A stretch of 64,000 nt of DNA from Acanthosepion esculentum. Its lineage: Eukaryota; Mollusca; Cephalopoda; Sepiida; Sepiidae. Within the stretch, counting starts at the first letter, position 1. Each line of letters begins with the position of its first letter. The notes beneath the pieces are model-generated. The model was given only the letters and a program-made list of their open reading frames with translations, had not been told where the DNA came from and did not search any database. The position numbers and the translations under genes are program-made. Shown here one piece after another: positions 20,771 through 30,500 of this stretch. The DNA is taken from NCBI GenBank assembly GCA_964036315.1, contig OZ038482.1, positions 13,533,934-13,597,933 of the forward strand. The letters are read 5' to 3'.

Positions 20771-21634
20771 ACAGTGCTGTTCGATAAAACTGACTCACAT
20801 GAGTTTTTTTACTAAATGTTCTCTTCTCCGATGAAATGAAAGTTGTGCTAAATTCAAAGGATAAGCGATCTAAAATCCGAAGAAGAAGCTTTGAAAGCTC
20901 TTTGAATTTAGCAGTAAGTACTGTCAAGCATCCGTTCAGTATAATGTTCTGGGGATGCATTTCTTTTCATGGAACTGGTTTCTTAAAACCTATTGAAAAA
21001 ACCCTCAGGAGCGAGCAGTACAAGAGAATTTTAGAGTTTTGTCTGCTCCCTTCCCTGTCACAAATCAAAATTGATGAATGAATACTTTGATGAGAAGCAG
21101 GTGAGTGTTATGACATGGCCGCCCCAATCTCCTGACCTCAAACTCATAGAAAACTTATGATGCATTATAAAGTACAGGCTCTCGAGAAAGCAGTTGGGCA
21201 ACAAAGGGGATTTGATTGCGAATTTCGTATCCGAATGGAATTCAATGCTTGGAGATGAGATTTGCCAAAACCTAATCAAGTCAATACCAAAAAGGGATAA
21301 AAAGGTTATTCAAAATAAAAGAGGACCCATAGATTATTAAATATTTCGAACTATATTACCTATTATAAATAAATTATACCTCTATTATTCTTTATTTAAA
21401 GCTGTTCGTTTATGTTTCTATTGATTACTAGATGCAGGAAATAAATTTCATTTATATCCAAAATTATAATTATCAATAGAATACCTTAGAGTGAGTAAAC
21501 TTTTTTACTAGGTGGTCGGGAAGGGGTTTTTATATTAGTAAGATTAAAAATTAGTTTAACCCCAATAACAAGAGGCGAAAAAATTTTTAAGTAAAAAAAA
21601 AATCAGGTGAGTCACTTTTATCGAACGCCACTGT
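20771..21634 (+). mobile_element. Tc1-like element T1 with both inverted ends (copy 2)
   Basis: Left end ACAGTGCTGTTCGATAAAAC and right end, reverse complemented, ACAGTGGCGTTCGATAAAAG. Both are followed by matching TGACTCAC and T-runs, giving inverted ends of about 38 bp. TA follows the right end; the left flank is AA, a decayed TA. At 863 bp it is shorter than the usual 1.2-1.6 kb because the N-terminal transposase half is missing. Confidence 0.92.
20830..21340 (+). pseudogene. Tc1 transposase fragment inside T1 copy 2
   Basis: Starts at [20 protein letters not shown] (first Asp kept), then [20 protein letters not shown] and SEQYKRILEF. A deletion of about 56 bp compared with copy 1, flanked by short CCCT repeats, removes the second Asp motif and shifts the frame near 21,055. 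A shifted frame resumes with EYFDEKQVSVMTWPPQSPDL and reaches the end of the protein (KRGPIDY, then a stop) near 21,340. The third acidic residue (IENL) is present. Inactive. Confidence 0.9.
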
Positions 21635-21957
21635 ATATGATAAGTTGTATGGATATGGGTTTGTGACCCTGGGTATCACGCTTTTGTGATCATCAAACAA
21701 AATTGGTTTATTATTTTAAAATTGGATCTATTTATGCTTGTTTGACTATGTTTGGTGGTGGGAGGGGGATCTACGTATGTGTTTGTTTGGGGTGACACTA
21801 TCATACGCACAGACACATACGTACAGGTGTACGCATTTTAGTTCACACAAACATAAGCAATTAGAGGCTAGGCGCAGATACATGTCCGTACGTTCTGGCA
21901 TACATGCATACGCAGTTGTGTATTCTATATCAGTGTCGGGATCTTAGCTTCTTATAT
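21635..21957. other. spacer, nothing recognised
   Basis: About 320 bp with CACATACG-type short motifs. No gene, RNA or repeat unit is supported. Confidence 0.35.
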
Positions 21958-22070
21958 ATGCTGGTAGCGTAAAATGGAATCTGCTTGCCGAGTTCAAATC
22001 ATACCGCTTACATTCACTTTTGCATTGATGACGTTGAAAAAGTCATGAATCTATCTGCCTCCAATTATGG
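21958..22070 (+). repeat. tRNA-like SINE head (S5)
   Basis: GCTGGTAGCGTAAAATGG followed at tRNA spacing by GCCGAGTTCAAATCATACC resembles an RNA polymerase III A box and B box (GWTCRANNC). There is no full cloverleaf and no clean poly(A) end, so it is a SINE head rather than a tRNA gene. The following 280 bp may be its body. Confidence 0.55.
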
Positions 22071-22072
22071 GG

Positions 22073-22626
22073 CTAACATGTCGAGACTGTGCTCTGGTAC
22101 TTAGGGTGTCGGCTAGAAAGCTCTGAATTCCATCGGGTGTGGTGACGCGGAGCACGGGAATGGCATTCCTTGTATTGAAGTTTGTTCTGGCTACTTGTCA
22201 AATACCGGCCATCTTGAATCTCACCTAACCGTCGGATATGGGATGCTGAATCATGAAGGTGGTGGGGTGTGAATCTAAGCCACTCTTTACGTAAAAAATC
22301 CACTCGGACTTTTTGTAAAATACATCTATTGGATGTTTTAGTACACATCATCAGTGATGTTTCTAGTCGAGTTAATTAAGAGTTTCGGGTCTTTCAACAT
22401 CATACCCCCTCTCCACGGTGACCCAGCTGATATTGATTGGGTATCGATTTGCATACCTTCCGTTAGCTACAAGTTTTTTCAATCTTCCCAACTACACACC
22501 ATGCGACTCCTTTTGGCAGTTTATTGTCCAATCCCGGATGACTTCCGGTTCAGCCTCAATGTGCGCTCTTCCATAAAAAAGGAAGCAAAAGCAGCCACAA
22601 TTTCTATGGCGGCGTGCTTGACTTGA
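22073..22626. other. two adjacent short frames of unknown origin
   Basis: A minus-strand frame of 92 codons at 22,073-22,351 (KVRVDFLRKEWLRFTPHH, HIRRLGEIQDGRYL) and a plus-strand frame of 90 codons at 22,354-22,626 (PPLHGDPADIDWVSICIPS). Their starts are three bases apart and divergent. I recognise neither. The composition is less AT-rich than around them. They could be repeat-derived, since they follow the SINE head at 21,958. No start context or partner gene supports real coding. Confidence 0.25.
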
Positions 22627-22699
22627 GTAGTAAATATCGATTTGAATACTCTCACTGATGCATATACATATACATGCATACACTGAGAAACGCGCTTAA

Positions 22700-23065
22700 G
22701 CATTGAAACTACAATTTCTAGGTCTAGTTGAATAGTGAAATTTTTTAGAAATTAAAATAATGAGAATGGCCGTCAACCCGCTTCTTTATAAATAAAAGAA
22801 GCTGAAGAAATACGCGCCAATTCTTGAACTCAAATTAGTCGCAAGCAGCAGACCAAGCGAAGATATTAACACAAATGTCAGAAATCAAAAAGTGAAATGT
22901 ATCCATGTGTAGTTTAAAGAATAATACATGAAAACAGAAATTTTTGCGATGATGACCAAGTTCAGTAGAAGATAAAAAGGTTCAGGTTGACAGTTGGGCC
23001 ATAAGAAAACACACATACATAGGCACCGAATTAAGGGAGAAGGATATAAACACTAAAAGAAAGAT
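22700..23065. other. AT-rich spacer, nothing recognised
   Basis: No repeat unit or coding frame seen. GTTCAG...GATAAAAAGGTTCAGG near 22,960-22,985 is a short direct repeat. Confidence 0.35.
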
Positions 23066-23760
23066 TTGACTACTAAAGATTTTACATTATTCGGACTATT
23101 ATCCTCATCTTCATTGCCATATTCACAACGTTTTAGCCGTTGTACGGTCCGGCCTTCTCCAGGTGATTTGATCTCTGAGATGATGTATTATGATTACTTG
23201 TATTATTTACATTATTCGGACTATTATCATAACCTTCATTGCTATATTCACAACGTTTCGGCCGTTGTACGGTCCGGCCTTCTCCAGGTGATTTGATCTC
23301 TGAGATGATGTATTATGATTACTTGTATTATTTACATTATTCGGACTATTATCATCATCTTCATTGCCATATTCACAACATTTCGGCCGTTGTACGCTCC
23401 GGCCTTCTTCAGGTTATTGGAATTTCAAATTTTGGAGTAGATTGTCCTAATTCCACGTGTCATGCCTCTTCAGAGAGTTTCAATTTAAATCATTATTTCC
23501 ATTTCACTCAACTCTTCTAGTTTGGTTCATCAATGCTGCGGCTTGGTATTGAACTCACAACTCTTTGGGCCTAGTCACTGGATCTAACCAACGTTTTTAT
23601 CCACTGGGTCATGTGTCCTTGAGGACATCTGTGTATGAAATTTTGGGATTGAAGATGAGGACAGCAGTCCGAATAATGTAAATAATGTAAGTAATCATGA
23701 TACCTCAGCTCAGAGATATAGACAGATAGCAAGATTTGACATTCGAAAATACAATTAACT
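23066..23760 (-). mobile_element. composite tRNA-headed element C1, copy 1
   Basis: Read on the minus strand: an inverted tail unit (23,760-23,625, in plus orientation), a tRNA-like head, a body with CACGTGGAATTAGGA, then CCTGAAGAAGGCCGGAGCG and about 2.8 tandem tail units of 125 bp (23,410-23,066). Each tail holds CGGCCGAAA(A/T)GTTGTGAATA and AATAGTCCGAATAATGTAAA. The same order is found at 54,190-55,005. No protein is coded. The spacing of the tail units is exact (125 bp twice). Confidence 0.8.
23540..23620 (-). repeat. tRNA-like head of composite element C1
   Basis: On the minus strand GGACACATGACCCAGTGGAT acts as the A box (23,600-23,618), and GTGAGTTCAATACC as the B box (23,546-23,559). 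The spacing is tRNA-like. It has no proper acceptor stem, so it is SINE-type and not a working tRNA. Confidence 0.65.
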
Positions 23761-23793
23761 TGAGGAAGTCCGGTACAGTAGCTGAAATGATGT

Positions 23794-23796
<3 letters not shown>

Positions 23797-23887
<91 letters not shown>
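23797..23887. repeat. (CA)n-(TA)n microsatellite
   Basis: About 37 CA units followed by TA units. Confidence 0.95.
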
Positions 23888-23889
23888 CA

Positions 23890-24700
23890 GATGGAATGGG
23901 AAGAAAAGGAAAATTATCCACTTCCAAAAGAAGATACTTCAGAGATTCTGTCTCAAAAGCCAGTCAGATATATTTTCGTATTTAGAGGAAAGTAAACAAC
24001 TATCTATCAGTTGCAAGAAAACAAAATATGCGGCTGTTAGCACGAGAAAAATCTTAAGAAACGAGCCATGAATTGAAGAACCAAGCAATTTAAATATCTG
24101 GGAAGTATTTTAACAGAAGACAGGAAATGAGAGATCGAAATCCGAAAGCGCATTGGAATAGCAAATGATGACTTCGAAAAGTTAAGCAAAGTATTAAGAA
24201 ACAGGAAAATTTTATTAGAAACAAAGAAAAGAGTGCTGAACCGTTACGTAATATCAATCATTTTATATGGCAGTAAATGCTGGACAATTACCCAGCAGCT
24301 GATGAAGGGACTTGGGGCATCGAAGGTGCGGTTCTACAGGAGGATACTGAGAATACCATAGAAGGAACATGTAAGCAACGAGGAAATCTTAAGGAAAATG
24401 GATACAAAAGGAAACTTAAATATAGGATCAGAAAGAGCCAATTGAAATTTCTAGGATACATAATGAGGAAAGAAGGCGTGGAAAATTTGTCACTCACAGG
24501 AAATATTGTAGGCAAAAGGGGACAAGAACAAGTATTGAAATATCTGCATAACGAGCTTATGTGAATGGAAGACAGAACAGGGAGTTGGGGGTGGGGAGAC
24601 AAAGTTTGCTAAGAACTGCACGGGATTGGAAGTTGTGGAGAATAATGAAAGCGGACGTTAGATCGAAGAAGAAAAACGACACAAGCTTGTATTCATAAAG
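23890..24700 (+). pseudogene. LINE family B, C-terminal reverse transcriptase fragment
   Basis: Plus-strand pieces in several frames: SCKKTKYAAVSTRKIL, then FKYLGSILTED, EIRKRIGIANDDFEKLSKVL, VLNRYVISIILYGSKCWTI, KVRFYRRILRIP, EHVSNEEILRKM, SQLKFLGYIMRKEGVENL and finally WKLWRIMKADVRSKKKND. This is the post-catalytic and C-terminal part of a LINE of the same family as the one at 50-52 kb. The YADD region is absent, so it is a truncated copy. There are several stops and frameshifts. Confidence 0.88.
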
Positions 24701-25400
24701 CTTAATCAAACATCAGAGAGTTTCAATTTAAATCATTATTTTATAAAATACCCGAGTCATCCAATTAAAACTTCTTGGAAATATTAACTGTTGGGTGCCG
24801 TGCAGAATCGAACAATTTGCTTTCACTGCCGAACGAAGTCGAGGTCATAAATAGAACATTATCGACATTAATGGTAAATGGCGAGACATCTTTATATTTT
24901 TATTTTATGCAAATATCCATAACTGTCGTCTGTACTCGCATTACGACATTGCCCTGCTTTACGGTGAACACTTTAAGTGTGATACTCACAAATTGAATGC
25001 TGGCGTTCTCTATTCAAAGCTGAAATTGATAATAATTACCAAACAGATCAGGAGACCTGAGGCCGCTTCCTTGTTCTTTCTCTAATCCTCTCCCTCTATC
25101 ATCAATATGACCGCAGACTAATTAAAAAGAATAAAAGCATTTATTTTATACAACATTATATTATTTTTTTACTGTAATCACTTTCTTAGTTAATGTTCTT
25201 AATTAAGTGGTAAGTAATGACATATATCTAAAAAATGGGGAGGGGGAATCTTACGTAATGCGTTTTACTTTTTTCAAAGTTACTATATCAGACTAAATAT
25301 AGTGTATTATTTATGGCATTATAAATGGTTAGCAGGTAAGAACGAAAATATAAACAAATGTCCGGGATACTGAAACGGCGAGAGAAGAGATGAAGATTTT
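24701..25400. other. AT-rich spacer, nothing firm
   Basis: A phrase of about 30 bp (CAGAGAGTTTCAATTTAAATCATTATTT) occurs at 24,712 and also at 23,472 within the composite element, so the region may hold a decayed fragment of that family. No coding frame is recognised. Confidence 0.4.
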
Positions 25401-25404
25401 TTTA

Positions 25405-26055
25405 AAAGCATTTCACCCCAAGCAAGGCGGGAAGCCACTAGCACGCAAGGGGTTACAGAAGATTTGGAGCGAGAGCAGATAGGAGTGATAGAGGAAAGGA
25501 TGAGGAGAAGGATAGTAGATAGATAAAGGCAACTGGAGATGTCGATTGACATTACATTTGAATAGTTGGAGATTATAGCAATCAGAGAAACAGGAAAAGG
25601 GAAGGGAGTTCCACGGGCAAGAGGTGCGAGATATGAAGCTATTGGAGTAGAAGAGACGGCTATATTTAACAGTTTCAACAGTGAAAGTGTGGGAGCGGGA
25701 TGACAGCCTCGTAGGACGCTTGAATTCATGAAGTCTGGGAACCAGCGAAAGCAGCTCATCGGAGCAATTACCGTGAAAGTATTTGTAAAAAAGACAGAGA
25801 GAGAGAGGCGACGGCACGTCTGTGGGGTAGCGACTGAAGACAAGATGCCAGATGAGCGTCAATTACATTGCATATCCGTCTCTGGATCCTATCAAGAACC
25901 CCGAGACAAACAGAAGGGGCTCCAGACCATATATGGCAGCAATACTCCATGCAAGGACGAATGGTTGATTTGTAGATTTGAAGGATCGATTACGGGGACA
26001 AAAATTTCCTGGCGTGGCACAGGGAGCCAAATTTCGAATGAAGAGACATGTAAGT
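25405..26055 (-). pseudogene. LINE family A, 5'-truncated copy 2
   Basis: A minus-strand 3' portion of the same LINE as at 11-13 kb: MEYCCHIWSGAPSVCLGVLD, LQSLPHRRAVASLSL, FYKYFHGNCSDELLSLVP, RLHEFKRPTRLSSRSHTFTV and NSLPFSCFSD, distributed over three frames by small indels. The 3' end TTCACCCCAAGCAAGGCGGG matches copy 1. All catalytic motifs are absent because the copy starts downstream of them, as expected from incomplete reverse transcription. Confidence 0.88.
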
Positions 26056-26279
26056 TTAAATTGAAATTTTAAATTTCAAGTGTCTGATGTATCGAAAAGT
26101 AAAGTCTAACCGATTTCATTCAGCTCCAAATCGATTTTGTTTTTATAGCTGTTGTTTTTCAATAACCAACATTGTAATACGTATAGTTTTACAAAAATAC
26201 GAACTGCTGTATGAACTTGAAAGTAAACTTAGCGTGGAAAACACAGAAATTAAACTTCTGCGCTTTGTTCACTTCTATA

Positions 26280-27540
26280 CCCATGGGAGAAAAATTACTT
26301 CATGCCCAGGCACCGGTGGAACAGTGGTAGAGAAAATGACTTCATGCCCAGCTACTGGTTTAACAGTTGTAACGAAAATGACTTCATGCCCAGCCACTGG
26401 TTGAACAGTGGTTGAGAAAATGACTTCATGCCCAGCCAGAGGTTGAACAGTGGTAGAGAAAATGACTTCATGCCCAGCCACCGGTTGAAAAGTGGAAGAG
26501 AAAAATGACTTCATGCCCAGCCACCGGTTGAACAGTGGTAGATAAAATGACTTCATGCCCAGCCAGAGGTTGAACAGTGGTAGAGAAAATGACTTCATGA
26601 CCAGCCACTGGTTGAATAGTGGTAGAGAAATTGACATCATGCCCAGCCGCCGGTTGAACAGTGGTAGAGAAGATGATTACATGCCCAGCCACTGGTTGAA
26701 CAGTTGTAGAGAAAATGACTTCATGACCAGCTACAGGTAAAGTAGAAGATGATTTCATGCCCAGCCAATGGTTGAACAGTGGTAGAGAAAATGAATTCAT
26801 GCCCAGCCACTGGTGGAACAGTTGTAGAGAAAAAGACTTCATGCCCAGCCACTGATTGAACAGTGGTAGAGAAAACGACTTCATGCCCAGCCAGAGGTTG
26901 AACAGTGGTAGAGAAAATGACTTCATGCCCAGCCACCGGTTGAAAAGTGGAAGAGAAAAATGACTTCATGCCCAGCCACCGGTTGAACAGTGGTAGAGAA
27001 GAGGATTTCATGCCCAGCCACTGGTTGAACAGTGGTAGAGAAAATGACTTCATGCCCAGCCACTGGTTGAACAGTGGTAGAGAAAATGACTTCATGCCCA
27101 GCCACCGGTCGAAAAGTGAAAGAGAAAAATGATTCATGCCCAGCCACCGGTTGAACAGTGGTAGATAAAATGACTTCATGCCCAGCCAGAGGTTGAACAG
27201 TGGTAGAGAAAATGACTTCAGGCCCAAACACCGGTGGAACAGAGGTAGAGAAAATGACTTCATGTTCAGCCACCGGTTGAAAAGTGGAAGAGAAAAATGA
27301 CTTCATGCCCAGCCACCGGTTGAACAGTGGTAGATAAAATGACTTCATGCCCAGCTACAGTGGTAGGGAAAATGGCTTCATGTCAGGCCACTGTTTGGAC
27401 AGTGGGAGAGAAAAATGACTTCATGCCCAGCCACTGGTTGAACAGTGGCAGACAAAAATGAATTCATGCCCAGCAACCGGTTGAAAAGTGGAAGAGAAAA
27501 TAACTTCATGCCCAGCCACTGGTTGAACAGTGGCAGTGAA
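26280..27540. repeat. satellite left edge: 42-bp monomers
   Basis: About 30 monomers with period 42 (for example CATGCCCAGC at 27,009 and 27,051), mostly of a CCACCG-GTTGAA-CAGTGG subtype ending GGTAGAGAAAATG. Because 42 is 14 codons, both strands stay open for long stretches (FSLPLFNRWLGMKS on the minus strand). Divergence between units is higher than in the core. Confidence 0.92.
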
Positions 27541-30500
27541 AAATGACAATGCTCAGCCTCCGGTTGAACGGAGGTAGAGAAAAATGACTTCATGCCCAGC
27601 CACCGGTTGAACAATGGTAGAGGAAATGGATTCATGCCCAGCCACTGGTTGAACAGGGGCAGAGAAAAATGAATTCATGCCCAGCCACGGGTGAACAGAG
27701 GTAGAGAAAAATGACTGTATGCCCAGCCACAGTTTGAACAGTGGCAGTGAAAAATGTCAATGCTCAACCTCCGGTAGAACGCTGGTAGAGAAAAATGACT
27801 TCATGTCCGGCCACTGGTTGAACAGTGGCAGAGAAAAATGTCAATGCTCAGCCTACGGTTGAACGGTGGTAGAGAAAAATTATTAATCCGCAACCATTGG
27901 TTGAACAGTGGCAGTGAAAAATGACAATGCTCAGCCTCCGGTTGAACGGTGGTAGAGAAAAATGACTTCATGCCCAGCCACTTGTTCGACAGTGGGAGAG
28001 AAAAATGACAATGCTCAGCCTCCGGTTGAACGGTGGTAGAGAAAAATGACTTCATGTCCAGCCACTGGTTGAACAGTGGCAGTGAAAAATGACAATGCTC
28101 AGCCTCCGGTTGAACGGTGGTAGAGAAAAATGACTTCATTCCCAGCCACTTGTTCGACAGTGGCAGAGAAAAATGACAATGCTCAGCCTCCGGTTGAACG
28201 GTGGTAGAGAAAAACGACTACATGCCCAGCCACTGGTTGAACAGTGGCAGCAAAAATTGACAATACTCAGCCTCCGGTTGAACGGTGGTAGAGAAAAATG
28301 ACTTCATGCCGGGCCACTGGTTGAACAGTGGCAGAGAAAAATGTCAATGCTCAGCCTCCAGTTGAACGGTGGTAGAGAAAAATTACTTAATCCGCTGCCA
28401 TTGGTTGAACAGTGGCAGTGAAAAATGACAATGCTCAGCCTCCGGTTGAACGGTGGTAGAGAAAATTACTTAATCCCCAGCCATTGGTTGAACAGTGGCA
28501 GTGAAAAATGACAATGCTCAGCATCCGGTTGAACGGTGGTAGAGAAAAATGACTTTATGCCCTGCCACAGTTTGAACAGTGGCAGTGAAAAATGACAATG
28601 CTCAGCCTCCGGTTGAACGCTGGTAGAGAAAAATGACTTCATGCCGGGCCAATCGTTGAACAGTGGCAGAGAAAAATGTCAATGCTCAAACTCCGGTTGA
28701 ACGGTTGTAGAGGAAAATTACTTAATCCGCAGCCATTGGTTGAACAGTGGCAGTGAAAAATGACAAGGCTCAGCCTCCGGTTGAACGGTGGTAGAGAAAA
28801 ATGACTTCATGCCGGGCCACTGGTTGAACAGTGGCAGAGAAAAATGTCAATGCTCAGCCTACGGTTGAACGGTGGTAGAGAAAAATTACTTAATCCCCAG
28901 CCATTGATTGAACAGTGGCAGAGAAAAATGACAATGCTCAGCCTCCGGTTGAACGATGGTAGAGAAAAATGACTTCATGCCCAGCTACTGGTTGAACAGT
29001 GGCAGTGAAAAATGACAATGCTCAGCCTCCGGTTGAACGGTGGTAGAGAAAAATGACTTCATGCCCAGCCACTGGTTGAAAAGTGGCAGTGAAAAATGAC
29101 AATGCTCAGCCTCCGGTTGAAAGGTGGTAGAGAAAAACATCTTCATGCCGGACCACTGGTTGAACAGTGGCAGAGAAAAATGTCAATGCTCAGCCTCCGG
29201 TTGAACGGTGGCAGGGGAAAATGATTTCATGCCGGGCCACTGGTTGAACAGTGGCAGTGAAAAATGACAATGCTCAGCCTCCGGTTGAACGGTGGTAGAG
29301 AAAAATGACTTCATGCCGGGCCACTGGTTGAACAGTGGCAGAGAAAAATGTCAATGTTCAGCCTCCAGTTGAACGGTGGTAGAGAAAAATTACTTAATCC
29401 GCAGCCATTGGTTGAACAGTGGCAGTGAAAAATGACAATGCTCAGCCTCCGGTTGAACGGTGGTCGAGAAAAATGACTTCATGCCCAGCCACTTGTTCGA
29501 CAGTGGGATAGAAAAATGACAATGCTCAGCCTCCGGTTGAACGGTGGTAGAGAAAAATGACTTCATGTCCAGCCACTGGTTGAACAGTGGCAGTGAAAAA
29601 TGACAATGCTCAGCCTCCGGTTGAACGGTGGTAGAGAAAATGACTTCATGCCGGGCCGCTGGTTGAAAAGTGGCAGTGAAAAATGTCAATGCTCAGCTTA
29701 CGGTTGAACTGTTGTAGAGAAAAATGACTTCATGCCCAGCCACTGGTGGAACAGTGGCAGTGAAAAATGACAATGCTCAGCCTCCGGTTGAACGGTGGTA
29801 GAAAAAATGACTTCATTCCCAGCCACTTGTCCGACAGTGGCAGAGAAAAATGACAATCCTCAGCCTCCGGTTGAACGGTGGTAGAGAAAAATTCCTTAAT
29901 TTGCAACCATTGGTTGAACAGTGGCAGTGAAAAATGACAATGCTCAGCCTCCGGTTGAACGATGGTAGAGAAAAATGACTTCATGCCCAGCTACTGGTTG
30001 AACAGTGGCAGTGAAAAATGACAATGCTCAGCCTCCGGTTGAAGGGTGGTAGAGAAAAATGACTTCATGCCCAGCCACCGGTTGAACAGTGGTAGTGAAA
30101 AATGACAATGCTCAGCCTCCGGTTGAACGCTGGTAGAGAAAAATGACTTCATGACGGGCCACTGGTTGAACAGTTGCAGAGAAAAATGTCAATGCTCAGC
30201 CTACGGTTGAACGGAGGTAGAGAAAATTAATTAATCCCCAGCCATTTTTTGAACAGTGGCAGTGAAAAATGACAATGCTCAGCCTCCGTTTGAAAGGTGG
30301 TAGAGAAAAATGACTTCATGCCCAGGGACTGGTTGAACAGTGGCAGTGAAAAATGACAATGCTAAGACTCAGGTTGAACGGTGGTAGAGAAAAATGACTT
30401 CATGCCTAGCCACTGTTTGAACAGTGGCAGTGAAAACTGACAATGCTCTGCCTCCGGTTGAACGGTGGTAGAGAAAAATGACTTCAGGCCCAGCCACTGG

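Noticed and set aside
22073..22626. Divergent gene pair
   Set aside because: Two 90-codon frames starting three bases apart with no recognised relatives and a SINE head next door; not enough to call genes.
23546..23618. Functional tRNA gene
   Set aside because: A and B boxes are present but no acceptor stem, no normal anticodon arm and the sequence is joined to a repeated body; it is a SINE-type head. The same applies to 48,821, 54,286 and 21,958.
24780..24880. tRNA-like B box GTTCGATTC on the minus strand
   Set aside because: No A box at a suitable distance and no second copy in the window; probably chance.
26275..27635. Long minus-strand frames of 85-180 codons as a repeat protein gene
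   Set aside because: They arise because a 42-bp unit has no stop. Both strands are open, there is no start context, and neighbouring zones with the same monomer are full of stops.
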